Of a DNA stretch of 64,000 nucleotides, positions 38,527 through 48,182 are shown piece after piece. Where the stretch lies: contig ONZJ01000002.1 of assembly GCA_900313005.1 (NCBI GenBank), positions 2,558,996 to 2,622,995 on the forward strand, in the 5' to 3' direction. The notes under the pieces were generated by a model. The model was not told the DNA's origin. It made no database searches and worked only from the letters and a program-made list of their open reading frames with translations. The DNA is from Rhodobacteraceae bacterium EL129. Lineage in GTDB: Bacteria > Pseudomonadota > Alphaproteobacteria > Rhodobacterales > Rhodobacteraceae. Within the stretch, counting starts at the first letter, position 1. Every line of letters begins with the position of its first letter. The position numbers and the translations under genes are program-made.

Positions 38527-38820
38527 ATGACCATGCGCCTTTCAATTTTTGCCAGTGTTTTGGTCTGGCTGGCCAGCTGCGCGCAGTTCCCTGATCTCGA
38601 TAGCGCGCTAAGTGAAAATGCCCGCACTGCCGACTACCCGAATTTGGTGCCCGTCGAAGTGCTTCAAGCCCGCGTTACCGAAACCCGCATTTCGCCCGAG
38701 ACGGCCTCGGGACTGCAAGCTCGTGTGGCCGCGCTCAAGGCACGTGCTGCTCGGTTGCGCGGCAGCGTCATCGACAGCCCAACCCGCGAACGTATGTCCA
38801 TCGGCGTCGAAGATATCTGA
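38527..38820 (+). CDS. Small hypothetical lipoprotein
   Basis: 97 residues. The N-terminus is a lipoprotein signal with lipobox LASC (Cys at about 19). The remainder is short and helical with repeated basic and alanine residues (LQARVAALKARAARLRG), likely a coiled coil. Function unknown. It lies about 100 bp upstream of hom on the same strand and diverges from the TetR gene. ATGs at 38527 and 38533 are both possible starts. Confidence 0.62.
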   Translation: MTMRLSIFASVLVWLASCAQFPDLDSALSENARTADYPNLVPVEVLQARVTETRISPETASGLQARVAALKARAARLRGSVIDSPTRERMSIGVEDI

Positions 38821-38917
38821 GGTCGGACCCGCAGGACTGCAAAACCCACGTTGCAAGGCCGCACCGCATTCGTTACATCGCCTGCAACACGCGACATAAC
38901 CCGTATCGGAGACGCCC

Positions 38918-40204
38918 ATGACCACCCCTCTTCGCCTTGGCATTGCCGGATTGGGCACCGTCGGCACCGGTGTTGTGAAAATCGTACGCCAGAAGGCCAA
39001 CTTGCTGGCCGAACGTGCAGGGCGTCCGGTTGTGATCACCGCCGTCAGCGCGCGCAGCCGTGACAAGGACCGAGGCATCAATCTGAGGGATTATGCCTGG
39101 GAAGATGATCCGGTGGCCCTGGCGCAACGCGACGATGTGGATGTGTTCGTGGAACTCATGGGCGGCAGTGATGGTCCGGCCAAGGCCGCGACCGAAGCCG
39201 CGATTGCCGCAGGTAAAGATGTGGTGACTGCGAACAAAGCGATGCTGGCCCATCATGGTCAGGCCTTGGCCGAAGCCGCAGAAGCGGCGGACCGCGTGAT
39301 CCGGTTTGAAGCCGCCGTGGCCGGTGGTATCCCCGTCATCAAGGCGCTGCTGGAAGGTCTGGCAGGAAATGAGATCACCCGCGTCATGGGGGTGATGAAT
39401 GGCACGTGCAACTATATCCTGACGCGCATGCAATCCGCAGGGCTGCCTTATGATGAGGTCTTTGAAGAAGCCAATCAGCTGGGTTATCTCGAGGCCGATC
39501 CAACGCTGGACGTGGGCGGCATTGATGCAGGCCACAAGCTGTCGCTTTTGTCCTCTATCGCCTTTGGCACGCAGGTGGACTTTGATGGGGTGGAGCTGGA
39601 AGGCATCGAGCGCATCACCATCGACGACATCGAACAAGCCGCCGACATGGGCTATCGCATCAAATTGCTGGGCGTTGCTCAGCTGACCGGGCGTGGGCTG
39701 GAACAGCGCATGTCGCCCTGTCTGGTGCCAGACAGCTCGCCTCTGGGTCAGCTGGAAGGCGGCACCAACATGTGCGTGCTGGAAGGCGACGCGGTCGAGC
39801 AGATCGTACTACGTGGCCCCGGGGCCGGCGAAGGCCCTACAGCGTCCGCCGTCATGGGCGACGTCATGGACATTGCCCGCGGCCTACGCATTACGACCTT
39901 TGGACGCCCCGCTGCTGCGCTCGCGACATCAAAGCCGGCCAGGGCGGTCACCCCTGCCCCTTACTATCTGCGCATGGCACTGGACGACAAACCCGGCGCC
40001 TTGGCGAAAATCGCAACAGTTCTGGGCGAGAACGGAGTGTCCATCGACCGGATGCGGCAGTATCAGCATGACGGCGACGCAGCTCCGGTCCTGATTGTCA
40101 CACACAAGGTGACGCGTGCGGATCTGGATCAGGCGTTGGACGCCATGTCCACCCTCGATGTCATGAAAGAACACCCCGTAGCTTTGCGGATCGAAACCGT
40201 ATAA
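38918..40204 (+). CDS. hom: Homoserine dehydrogenase
   Basis: 428 residues. NAD(P)-binding motif LGIAGLGTVGTGVVKIV at 6-22; the catalytic region with VTANKAMLAHHG, GGIPVIKALLEGLAGN and the substrate motif GVMNGTCNYILTRM (about 151); and a C-terminal ACT domain (about 350-428) that mediates feedback by threonine. It makes homoserine for threonine and methionine synthesis. It is followed by glpX after 74 bp. Confidence 0.97.
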   Translation: MTTPLRLGIAGLGTVGTGVVKIVRQKANLLAERAGRPVVITAVSARSRDKDRGINLRDYAWEDDPVALAQRDDVDVFVELMGGSDGPAKAATEAAIAAGKDVVTANKAMLAHHGQALAEAAEAADRVIRFEAAVAGGIPVIKALLEGLAGNEITRVMGVMNGTCNYILTRMQSAGLPYDEVFEEANQLGYLEADPTLDVGGIDAGHKLSLLSSIAFGTQVDFDGVELEGIERITIDDIEQAADMGYRIKLLGVAQLTGRGLEQRMSPCLVPDSSPLGQLEGGTNMCVLEGDAVEQIVLRGPGAGEGPTASAVMGDVMDIARGLRITTFGRPAAALATSKPARAVTPAPYYLRMALDDKPGALAKIATVLGENGVSIDRMRQYQHDGDAAPVLIVTHKVTRADLDQALDAMSTLDVMKEHPVALRIETV

Positions 40205-40278
40205 GCCCGGCACCCTTGCCCCCTTCCCGGTCAGGCGCTAAGGCTGTCTGACCCCTTATTCCCAAAAGGATACGTTCC

Positions 40279-41244
40279 ATGTCCGCTGCCTCAAAATTTG
40301 ACGATCACATGCTCTCGCTTGCTCTGGCCCGTGTGGCCGAAGAAGCGGCCATCGCCTGCATGGGCATGATTGGCCGCGGTGATGAGAAAGCCGCCGACCA
40401 GGCCGCCGTGAACGCCATGCGTGAGCAGCTGAACCTGCTGGATATCAAAGGCGTGGTTGTCATTGGCGAAGGCGAACGGGACGAAGCGCCGATGTTGTAC
40501 ATCGGTGAAGAAGTGGGCTCAGGCAACGGTCCGGGCGTCGATATTGCACTGGATCCGCTGGAAGGCACAACGCTGACCGCCAAGGCCATGCCAAACGCGC
40601 TGACGGTTATTTCGATGGCCCCACGCGGCACTATGTTGCACGCGCCGGATGTTTACATGGACAAGCTGGCCGTCGGTCCGGGCTATGCCAAGGATGTTGT
40701 CTCGCTGGATATGTCGCCCAAGGAACGGGTTGAGGCACTGGCCAAAGCCAAAGGTGTGAAACCGTCCGAGATCACCGTATGCATTCTGGAACGCCCTCGC
40801 CATGAGGACATGATCGCCGAAGTGCGCGGCACGGGCGCGTCTATCCATCTGATCACAGATGGCGATGTAGCGGGCGTGATGCATTGCGCCGAAGCCGAGA
40901 CCACGGGGATTGATATGTACATGGGCTCGGGCGGCGCACCAGAAGGTGTGCTGGCCGCAGGTGCTTTGAAATGCATGGGCGGCCAGATCTGGGGCCGCTT
41001 GCTCTTCCGCAACGATGACGAGCGTGGTCGCGCGGCCAAGGCAGGTATCACTGATCTGGATCAGATTTATGCCCGCGACGACATGGTCCGCGACGATGTG
41101 ATCTTTGCCGCAACGGGTGTGACCAAAGGGTCTATTCTGAACGGTCTGAAACGTGTGGACGGTGCCGTGGAAACAGAAACGCTACTGCTGCGCTCGGCCA
41201 CAGGCGAAAGCCGTCGCGTGACCTGCCGCTTCCCCGGCCGGTGA
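40279..41244 (+). CDS. glpX: Class II fructose-1,6-bisphosphatase
   Basis: 321 residues. The GlpX signature is present: VIGEGERDEAPMLYIGEEVG (about 55-74) and the metal-binding DIALDPLEGTTLTAKAM (about 93-109), then LITDGDVAGVMHCAE and MGSGGAPEGVLAAGAL. It hydrolyses fructose bisphosphate in gluconeogenesis. Its stop overlaps a GTG of the next gene, which is also coupled to recJ, so hom-glpX-hydrolase-recJ may form one transcript. Confidence 0.97.
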   Translation: MSAASKFDDHMLSLALARVAEEAAIACMGMIGRGDEKAADQAAVNAMREQLNLLDIKGVVVIGEGERDEAPMLYIGEEVGSGNGPGVDIALDPLEGTTLTAKAMPNALTVISMAPRGTMLHAPDVYMDKLAVGPGYAKDVVSLDMSPKERVEALAKAKGVKPSEITVCILERPRHEDMIAEVRGTGASIHLITDGDVAGVMHCAEAETTGIDMYMGSGGAPEGVLAAGALKCMGGQIWGRLLFRNDDERGRAAKAGITDLDQIYARDDMVRDDVIFAATGVTKGSILNGLKRVDGAVETETLLLRSATGESRRVTCRFPGR

Positions 41245-41249
41245 CACGC

Positions 41250-41813
41250 ATGGCAGTGGCGCTGGTTCTGATTGACATCCAAACCGGGTTCGACAATCCG
41301 GTCTGGGGCGAGCGAAATAACCTCACTGCCGAAGACAATGCAGCCCGCCTGTTGACCCATTGGCGCAGCACAGGCCAGCCTGTATGTCACATCCGCCATG
41401 TCAGCGTGGAACCAGGCAGCCCCTTGGGGCCGGACACAGTCGGCACGGACTTCAAAGCGCTGGTGATGCCGAATGAGGGCGAAGCGGTGTTTGAGAAATC
41501 CGTAAACTCTGCGTTCATCGGTACGGGACTGCAGGCACATCTGGATGACATCGGCGCGACGTCTCTTGTGATTTGTGGGCTGACCACACCGCATTGCATC
41601 TCGACCACGACCCGAATGGCGGGCAATCTGGGCTACAACGTCACTTTAGCCCATGATGCCTGTGCAGCCTTCACCGGAAACGCCAACACCAACTGGCGAA
41701 GCGACCTTCCAGACATGGACGCCGAGACCATCCATGCAACAGCTGTATCGCATCTGCACGGTGAGTTTGCGCAGGCCCGCACAACACGCGATATCCTCGC
41801 CGACCTGCAATGA
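41250..41813 (+). CDS. Isochorismatase-family cysteine hydrolase
   Basis: 187 residues. The catalytic triad is visible: Asp in VLIDIQTGFDN (about 8), Lys in FEKSVNSAF (about 86), and Cys in ICGLTTPHCISTTTRMA (about 119). This family includes nicotinamidases and N-carbamoyl hydrolases; the substrate here is not identified. A GTG at 41241 overlaps the glpX stop, but the ATG at 41250 fits the family start. It overlaps recJ by four bases. Confidence 0.9.
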   Translation: MAVALVLIDIQTGFDNPVWGERNNLTAEDNAARLLTHWRSTGQPVCHIRHVSVEPGSPLGPDTVGTDFKALVMPNEGEAVFEKSVNSAFIGTGLQAHLDDIGATSLVICGLTTPHCISTTTRMAGNLGYNVTLAHDACAAFTGNANTNWRSDLPDMDAETIHATAVSHLHGEFAQARTTRDILADLQ

Positions 41814-43555
41814 GCTTTCTGGGCGTTGATCAGTCGCTCACAGGACGCCGATGGGTGGGTTTGGGAGTGGACGCTGACCGACAGGCCGAGGCCATGGCCC
41901 AACAAACCGCCCTGCCCCGTCCCTTGTGCCAGACGTTGTCCCGGCTGGGGGTCACCGCAGAAGACGCCGCTGGATATCTTGACCCGAAACTGCGCGACCT
42001 GATGCCCGATCCACGCAGTCTGAAAGACATGGAAACTGCGGCCACGCGGTTTCTCGCTGCGGTGAGCGCGCGCGAAAAGATTGCCGTTTTTGCGGACTAT
42101 GACGTGGACGGTGGCGGCTCAGCCGCCTTGCTGATTGACTGGCTGCGTCAGATGGATCTTGCAGCCACGCTCTATGTCCCCGACCGCATCGACGAAGGGT
42201 ATGGCCCCAATGATGAGGCGATGGCTGACCTGGCAGCCACCCACGATCTGATCATCTGTGTCGATTGCGGCACGCTCAGCCATGGCCCAGTTGCGGCGGC
42301 CAAGGGGGCTGATGTCATCATCCTCGATCACCACCTGGGCGGAGAGACCCTCCCCGAGGCGTTTGCGGTGGTGAACCCCAACCGACAGGACGAAAGCGGC
42401 GATCTAGCGCATCTGTGTGCCGCTGCCGTGGTGTTTCTGATGCTGGTTGAGGCCGGGCGACAATTCCGCGTGGCAGGTAGGCCCGGCCCCGACCTGATGA
42501 GCCTGCTCGATCTGGTCGCCTTGGCCACCGTCGCAGACGTGGCCCCCTTGCGCGGGGTGAACCGGGCTTTTGTCCGGCAAGGCCTGCGGATCATGTCCGA
42601 GCGCAAACGCCCCGGTCTGGTGGCTTTGTCGGATGTGGGCAGGCTGGACGGCGCTCCGACCTCGTACCACCTGGGGTTCGTCCTTGGCCCTCGGGTGAAT
42701 GCTGGCGGGCGTATCGGCAAGGCCGATCTGGGGGCACGTCTGCTGGCCTCGGACAATCCGCACGAAGCCGCATCCATGGCCGAAAAGCTGGATGAACTGA
42801 ACACCGAGCGCCGCGATATCGAAGCCTCGGTCCGGGCCGCTGCAATGGCACAGGCCGAAGAGCGGGGGCTCGATGCACCACTGGTCTGGGCTGCGGGCGA
42901 AGGATGGCATCCGGGCGTTGTCGGCATCGTGGCCAGTCGCCTGAAAGACGCCACGGGCCGCCCCGCCGTGGTGATCGGATTGGATGGCGCTGAAGGCAAA
43001 GGCTCAGGCCGGTCAATCAGCGGAGTTGATCTGGGCGCTTGCGTGCAAAGACTGTCCGCTGAGGGGCTGCTGATCAAAGGCGGTGGTCACAAGATGGCCG
43101 CGGGTCTGACCGTGGCCCGCGACACGCTTGAGGCCGCCATGACGCGACTGTCGGACTTGCTTGACCGGCAGGGGTCTGGAGCGGCGGGGCCCTCGGATCT
43201 GCGGCTGGACGGGCTGTTGATGCCCGGTGCTGCCAACGTTGATCTGGTGGAGCAAATCGAAGCCGCAGGCCCCTTCGGCGCAGGGGCGCCGGGGCCCCGC
43301 TATGCCTTTGCCGATATGGCGATAACTTTCGCCAAACGTGTCGGAGACAGCCATCTCAAACTGCGGTTTGGGGATGGCCTGGGGGCCTCGCTGGATGCAA
43401 TCTGCTTTGGTGCCTTTGACGGCGCGCTTGGCCCCAGTCTTGAGGCACACGGCGGTGCCCGGTTCCATCTGGCAGGTCGAATTGAGATCAACAGCTGGCA
43501 AGGGCGGCAAACCGTGCAGCTGCGCCTCGAGGACGCCGCACGCGCCGGGGCCTAA
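41810..43555 (+). CDS. recJ: Single-stranded-DNA-specific exonuclease RecJ
   Basis: 581 residues. The DHH-family motifs are in order: FADYDVDGGGSAALL (about 83-97), ICVDCGTLSHG, LDHHLGGE (about 172), and the DHHA1 region with AGEGWHPGVVGIVASRL and KGGGHKMAAGLTV. A C-terminal OB-like domain ends the protein. RecJ degrades single strands 5' to 3' in recombination and repair. It is the last core gene before tRNA-Glu and the accessory region. Confidence 0.97.
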   Translation: MSFLGVDQSLTGRRWVGLGVDADRQAEAMAQQTALPRPLCQTLSRLGVTAEDAAGYLDPKLRDLMPDPRSLKDMETAATRFLAAVSAREKIAVFADYDVDGGGSAALLIDWLRQMDLAATLYVPDRIDEGYGPNDEAMADLAATHDLIICVDCGTLSHGPVAAAKGADVIILDHHLGGETLPEAFAVVNPNRQDESGDLAHLCAAAVVFLMLVEAGRQFRVAGRPGPDLMSLLDLVALATVADVAPLRGVNRAFVRQGLRIMSERKRPGLVALSDVGRLDGAPTSYHLGFVLGPRVNAGGRIGKADLGARLLASDNPHEAASMAEKLDELNTERRDIEASVRAAAMAQAEERGLDAPLVWAAGEGWHPGVVGIVASRLKDATGRPAVVIGLDGAEGKGSGRSISGVDLGACVQRLSAEGLLIKGGGHKMAAGLTVARDTLEAAMTRLSDLLDRQGSGAAGPSDLRLDGLLMPGAANVDLVEQIEAAGPFGAGAPGPRYAFADMAITFAKRVGDSHLKLRFGDGLGASLDAICFGAFDGALGPSLEAHGGARFHLAGRIEINSWQGRQTVQLRLEDAARAGA

Positions 43556-43664
43556 GCCATCACAGACCTGGGCGAAATTACTTGGGGCGCGATACACATT
43601 TTTTGCAGAATCCCTCTTGCGCCGGACGCGGGTTTTCCCTAATTACCGCGACACGCCAAGGTAT

Positions 43665-43739
43665 GGCCCGTTCGTCTATCGGTTAGGACGCCAGGTTTTC
43701 AACCTGGAAAGAGGGGTTCGATTCCCCTACGGGCTGCCA
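43665..43739 (+). tRNA. tRNA-Glu(TTC)
   Basis: A 75-base tRNA with encoded CCA. The acceptor stem pairs GGCCCGT with ACGGGCT. The anticodon stem CCAGG/CCTGG carries the loop TTTTCAA, so the anticodon is TTC. The T-arm GAGGGGTTCGATTCCCCTAC is present. A serine recombinase begins about 170 bp downstream, which makes this the left landmark of the accessory region. No second copy of the tRNA 3' end was found in the window. Confidence 0.97.
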
Positions 43740-43837
43740 ACCACTCATGCAAAACTACCGCTTCCAGTTTGCTTCGCTATTAAGTGCGTGATTTCATAGA
43801 CTTGTGGGAATCCACATTCTGCAGAGACTCCGTGATG

Positions 43838-43871
43838 GAGACAAAGCGGCCCCGAATGGGCCGCGTGTCTC
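43838..43871. terminator. Strong stem-loop between tRNA-Glu and the recombinase
   Basis: GCGGCCC and GGGCCGC pair around CGAAT, extended outside by GAGAC and GTCTC. A T-run follows about nine bases later. It may end tRNA-Glu transcription or mark an element end. Confidence 0.5.
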
Positions 43872-43910
43872 TGTCGGCGGTTTTTGTCTTTCCAGTTTGC
43901 GAAAGAGCGA

Positions 43911-45536
43911 TCAGAGGGTGGAGATCAGCGCACGCTGTTCGACCCAATCAGTTGGAATCGCGTGGGTCGCAATCCATGTCGTCGTCAGCCCAAGGGGCTG
44001 ATTACCGGCCAGGATGTCTCGAACGATGTCCGGCGCGAGGAATGCGTACTCAACGGTCTGCTTAATCCGCTTCTTCGTGGTACCCTCCGCACTTGCTATC
44101 TCGTCCAGGGTCTCACCCCGCTTAATGCGCTCCAGCCAATCATGCGCCCGAGCGATGTTGGCAATAAGCGTGTCATCTGTTTTAGTTGAGGTGCACCCCA
44201 TGACGAACCGGGTTTCCACCCCGCGGCGTCTGCGCGTGAACGGAACCTCAAAGCTGAGCAGCTCTGCGATCAGCTCCAAAGGATCAGCTTTGATGGTCCA
44301 GGCCAGGACGTCAGCATCCAGCTGCAGAGACAGTACGCCCTCTTTGAGCACGGTGCGTGACAGCAAATCCAACAGCTGGTTTTGCTCTGCATCTTGCAGG
44401 CCATGCAGCCGTTTCAGAGTTTCGACCTGCGCATCCGGGACGAGAGCAGCCATTGCCGAGCCCGACAGATAATTACGGATTGCCTGCGCCACGACCTGTT
44501 CCAGCGGCTCAGCAGGCAAGCGCCACCCTCTGCCTTTCAGGCTGTCTTTGCGGCCGGTGACATATCCACGTGAGATGTAATATCGATACCGCCTGCCCCG
44601 CTTACGGCTGTGGCTCGGGGAAAGACGTGCGCCGTTTTCGTCAAACAGTTTGCCCAGCAATGGAGAGACGCTGGTCTTTCTTGTTGCCTGTGATCCGGGC
44701 GCGGGCGAGCCGGCATGAAGTCGGTCCTGAACGCGCTGCCACCGCTCGGGGTCAATGATGCCCGGATGCTGGCCATCGTAGGACTTGCCTTTGTGCGGAA
44801 TGCGTCCGGCATAGACCGGGCTGGTCAGAATGTAATGGATATGTCCGCGGGACAGCACATTCCCACCGCGCCAATCTCCCGCCATTGTCCGGCGTCGGCG
44901 GGATCGGATGCCGATTAGCTCCACCTCTTCTGTCACGATGTTTAGCGCACCGTGGGTCTCGTAGAGGTCGTAAATCGTCTCAACGGCTTGCGCTTCGTCC
45001 GCTTTGATCTTGAGTGTGCGGCCATCTGCATCATATCCCAGCGGCACATTACCCCCCATCCACAACCCTTTACGCTTGGATGCCGCGATCTTGTCCCGGA
45101 TCCGTTCCGCTGTAACCTCGCGTTCGAACTGCGCAAAGGACAAAAGCACATTCAGGGTAAGCCGCCCCATGCTGGTTGCTGTGTTGAAGCTCTGGGTGAC
45201 GGAGACAAAGGACGCCTCTGCCGCATCCAGCCGGTCCACCAGCTTTGCAAAATCAGCAAGCGATCTCGTGAGGCGGTCGATCTTGTAAACCACAATCTGA
45301 TCCACCTGCCTGTCGTCCACATCCTGCATCAGGCGCTGCAGGGCTGGCCGGTCCAGATGGCCACCGGATATGCCGCCATCATCATAGGCCCGATCCGTAA
45401 GTTCCCAGCCTTCATGTTTCTGACTGGCAATATAGGCTTCGCAAGCCTCTCTCTGAGCATCAAGTGAGTTGAACCCCTGGTCTAGCCCCTCCTCGGTGGA
45501 TTTCCGGGTGTAAATGGCACAGCGAATCCGGCGCAT
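43911..45536 (-). CDS. Large serine recombinase
   Basis: 541 residues. The resolvase catalytic domain (1-150) has CAIYTRKSTEEGL with the nucleophile Ser in YTRKSTEE, then IDRLTRSLADFAKLVDRLD. The recombinase domain (about 170-270) follows, with VPLGYDADGRTLKI and GRIPHKGKSYDGQHPGI. The C-terminal part lacks the usual zinc-ribbon cysteines but holds RRYRYYISRGYV. It would integrate or excise DNA at short att sites. The start lies one base after the DUF2924 stop. Confidence 0.93.
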   Translation of the reverse strand: MRRIRCAIYTRKSTEEGLDQGFNSLDAQREACEAYIASQKHEGWELTDRAYDDGGISGGHLDRPALQRLMQDVDDRQVDQIVVYKIDRLTRSLADFAKLVDRLDAAEASFVSVTQSFNTATSMGRLTLNVLLSFAQFEREVTAERIRDKIAASKRKGLWMGGNVPLGYDADGRTLKIKADEAQAVETIYDLYETHGALNIVTEEVELIGIRSRRRRTMAGDWRGGNVLSRGHIHYILTSPVYAGRIPHKGKSYDGQHPGIIDPERWQRVQDRLHAGSPAPGSQATRKTSVSPLLGKLFDENGARLSPSHSRKRGRRYRYYISRGYVTGRKDSLKGRGWRLPAEPLEQVVAQAIRNYLSGSAMAALVPDAQVETLKRLHGLQDAEQNQLLDLLSRTVLKEGVLSLQLDADVLAWTIKADPLELIAELLSFEVPFTRRRRGVETRFVMGCTSTKTDDTLIANIARAHDWLERIKRGETLDEIASAEGTTKKRIKQTVEYAFLAPDIVRDILAGNQPLGLTTTWIATHAIPTDWVEQRALISTL

Positions 45537-45537
45537 C

Positions 45538-45975
45538 TCAGACGCTCCGTTTCGCGCTCAGGCCGAAGAACCTCGGCCCGCTCCAATGCGCCCCGGTGAT
45601 GTGTCTGGCAACCGCGCTCAAGGAGGCATAGCTCTTGCCGTCCAGTACGTAGCCCTCCGGGGACACATCGACACGATAGACCCGGCCATTCCATTCCCGC
45701 ACCAAGGTTGAGCCATCAGTGGCAGTTTGAGAGGTTTCGGAGCCGCCGCCCGAAAGAACCGACTTCAGGACGCGTTTTGTTGCCGCCGAATGCCCCCCGA
45801 GTTTCCGACATTGCAGATCATGCGCCAGCACACGCTGCAAGAACGATACGGAAAGGTATTTTGGTGAATCGTTTTTGAACGCCTTCCCCCAGGCCAGACG
45901 GCATTCGGTACGGCTCAGCTCAGCAATCTCCCGGAGAAGCTCCTGGAGATCTGTTTTCGGCTTCACCGCGCTCAT
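45538..45975 (-). CDS. DUF2924 domain protein of the recombinase cassette
   Basis: 145 residues. The DUF2924 pattern is present: LAWGKAFKNDSPKYLSVSFL (about 29-48), then VREWNGRVYRVDVSPEGYVL and SLSAVARHITGAHWSGPRFF, a likely DNA-binding fold. Its ATG overlaps the DUF3489 stop by four bases and its stop is one base before the recombinase start. DUF2924 genes commonly accompany serine recombinases in alphaproteobacterial elements; a helper or directionality role is inference. Confidence 0.85.
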   Translation of the reverse strand: MSAVKPKTDLQELLREIAELSRTECRLAWGKAFKNDSPKYLSVSFLQRVLAHDLQCRKLGGHSAATKRVLKSVLSGGGSETSQTATDGSTLVREWNGRVYRVDVSPEGYVLDGKSYASLSAVARHITGAHWSGPRFFGLSAKRSV

Positions 45976-46262
45976 TGCGCAGCCTTTGCGGCGACAATAC
46001 TGTAAACCGAACCGGACTTGCCCGTGACGCACACAACCGTGTTTCCGGCTTTACGCACCCCCGATACCGCGGCGCGAACGGTATGCGGTTGCCAACCGAA
46101 TTCTTTCTGAAGCGCGTCACTGCTTGCGCCGCCTTTTCGGCGCAGCAGGGCCTGAAGACGTTGCTTCTTCGTCAACGGCTGCTTTGCGGTTTTACCCATC
46201 GGCAATGCATTCTGGTCAGTCGATGCGTTCGTGGAAATGCTTATCTCGGATTTGCTCGCCAT
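45972..46262 (-). CDS. DUF3489 domain protein, winged-helix-like
   Basis: 96 residues. The C-terminal part (about 30-90) fits DUF3489: KKQRLQALLRRKGGASSDAL, then GWQPHTVRAAVSGVRKAG, a small helix-turn-helix. Residues 1-25 are low-complexity and Ser/Thr/Asn-rich. It is the first gene of the recombinase cassette and may regulate it. Confidence 0.85.
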   Translation of the reverse strand: MASKSEISISTNASTDQNALPMGKTAKQPLTKKQRLQALLRRKGGASSDALQKEFGWQPHTVRAAVSGVRKAGNTVVCVTGKSGSVYSIVAAKAAQ

Positions 46263-47176
46263 ATTCCGGTCCTTTCAATACCGGGGCTGGCCGATCCAGC
46301 CCCCCGTACTGACCAGAGCCCGAACTTCCGGGCAGACCATTCGCGGCAACACCAGTCACGCTTGCACAAGGCAAGAAGTCCAGTCGAAAAACGAAAAAGG
46401 TGCCGTTAGTTGACATTGGGGTGGCAGCTACGAACTACGGCTTTGCTCCGCTACCTGACATTCATGCAAATCGCAGAGAACGGCTGGAAAGAGCCCACAC
46501 CGGACCTCTTGATTTCGTGCTGCGTGCGCTCGCAGCGCGGAAAATGCTGCGGGAGCGTAAGATCTGGTTGCGCAACGCCGCGGGAAGACCGGTCTTTCGT
46601 GGAAGCCGCAACAATTACCAGAGGTCGAATTCTCAGACTGCAGAGCAAAGTCGCCGTTCGCACAAGAGGTGGTAAGAACTGCATTCAGGACAAAGAAAAA
46701 CCTTTCCATTGGTTTCGTCAAGTCCGGTCGTTCGTTCATGTAACCCTATGAGTTGGCCACGTATCAAAGCAGTTATGTCGTATGAGCGTTACCTTTACGA
46801 TCGATTATTCTACGCATAGGGCGCTGTCTGAACAGAACTCGACGAGATTCTCTTATCGCTCCGATTGGTGAACAATCACAAAACTTGTGGCGCAATTTTT
46901 GGAAAATCATTGATCCAAGGGGGGCTTATGTGTTGCATGAGTTAGCCATATGAATGGGATTCTTAGATGCTGGGTGCGCAATATTTGGAATGAGAAGAAG
47001 TCAAAAAACTCGTTGCTGTCGCGGTTACTGGGTCCGTGCGCCGCGCGGATAAATAGCTGAAAGTTAATCACATTACCGAAGCTGCGGCGATTTAAAAAAC
47101 GGATACTAGGACGAAAAATATCAATTCACATCCATCCTCTTATTAGTGTGAATGCCCGAACAAAAGATTGGAAAAC
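46263..47176. other. 914-bp stretch without a convincing gene
   Basis: No supported gene. Short frames on both strands around 46400-46750 have no ribosome sites, and their translations do not look like folded proteins. The sequence from about 46740 on is more AT-rich than the core genome. The last 150 bp must hold the LysR gene promoter. Confidence 0.6.
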
Positions 47177-48052
47177 ATGGACATCAACCAGATCACCTAT
47201 TTCCTGCACCTCGCGGATACATTGAATTTTACTGAAGCCGCGCGGTTAAGCGGTGTCTCTCAACCCAGCCTCACCAAATCTATTCGTCGGCTTGAAGAAG
47301 AACTGGGTGGACCGTTGCTGTATCGGGATGGCAAAGATACCCGTCTTACATCGCTGGGACGTGATGTTCAGATTGAATTTATGCGCATCCAGGCCACGTT
47401 TGATAGGGTAAGAGAACTTGCCGACAACTCTGTTCAGGGGCGCCGAAAACTCCTTTCGATTGGGATCGCAAGCACGATCGCGCCCGGGGCGTTTTCTGCA
47501 TTTTGGGCGCTAGTACTAGATCAAATGCCTTCGGTTGAATTGCAATTCCATCCGATGCTACCTGGCGAATCTGAAACAGAAGTTCTGTCAGGAAAATACG
47601 ACATCTGCATTTTAACAAACCCGCCTCAACCGAATTTCAAACTCGCTGTGCAATTGCTATTTGAAGAGGCACTGGGATTGGGGTTGTCGATAAATCATCC
47701 GCTTGCCGACATGCCTGAAATCAGCGAAGCACAGCTTAAGGAACAACCCTATCTGGATCGGTTGCATTGCGAGTTTCGGTCGCAATTAATTAAGCACTTT
47801 ATGGATCGCAACATAGTGATGCCGCCAAGACTGCAGTCCGAAAGAGAAGATTGGGTTCAGCGGATGGTGGCGGAGAACGCAGGCGTTTGCGCAATGCCCG
47901 AACGTTCGGCGGTTGTAGACGGTATTTTGATCAAACCTGTGGAAGGATTGGACTTGTCCCGCCAGGTCTCTTTGGTTGCGATTTCTGGGTCAGGCAATCC
48001 CAAAGAAGTGAGACAAATTTTGACCATCGCCAGTAAGTTCCAGTGGGAATAG
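47177..48052 (+). CDS. LysR family transcriptional regulator
   Basis: 291 residues. The N-terminal winged helix is clear: MDINQITYFLHLADTLNFTE, then RLSGVSQPSLTKSIRRLEEE (about 22-41) and RLTSLGRDV. The co-inducer domain runs from about 90 to the end and lacks an obvious recurrent cysteine pair of OxyR type. The ATG at 47177 with GGAAAAC before it is chosen over an upstream TTG. It lies upstream of, and in the same direction as, the redox genes, so it is the natural candidate for their regulator. Confidence 0.92.
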   Translation: MDINQITYFLHLADTLNFTEAARLSGVSQPSLTKSIRRLEEELGGPLLYRDGKDTRLTSLGRDVQIEFMRIQATFDRVRELADNSVQGRRKLLSIGIASTIAPGAFSAFWALVLDQMPSVELQFHPMLPGESETEVLSGKYDICILTNPPQPNFKLAVQLLFEEALGLGLSINHPLADMPEISEAQLKEQPYLDRLHCEFRSQLIKHFMDRNIVMPPRLQSEREDWVQRMVAENAGVCAMPERSAVVDGILIKPVEGLDLSRQVSLVAISGSGNPKEVRQILTIASKFQWE

Positions 48053-48182
48053 TACGTTGCTGTACTTCCCCTAAGCTATCGAAACTATGCCCCTGAGCTA
48101 TTAGCACCGGGCAAGCACTTGCGTGTACCCTTGGGCTGCGGCCGCCAGAGGCCAATTCTACTGAAAAGCAAGGGAGAGTTCG

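Larger units (their letters stand above)
43911..46262 (-). mobile_element. Serine recombinase cassette (DUF3489-DUF2924-recombinase)
   Basis: Three tightly coupled minus-strand genes make up a cassette: DUF3489, DUF2924 and a large serine recombinase. They lie directly downstream of tRNA-Glu and at the edge of an accessory region. The coupling (4-base overlap, then 1-base gap) suggests they move as a unit. The exact element ends were not found; the accessory region may extend to about 57.9 kb, where a gene is truncated. Confidence 0.65.

Noticed and set aside
38821..38917. Possible SAM riboswitch ahead of hom
   Set aside because: The short leader shows no convincing SAM-II or SAM-V core.
46428..46739. 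Open frame of about 100 codons on the minus strand
   Set aside because: No ribosome site, an overlapping frame on the other strand, and cysteine/arginine-rich composition typical of chance frames in GC-rich non-coding DNA.
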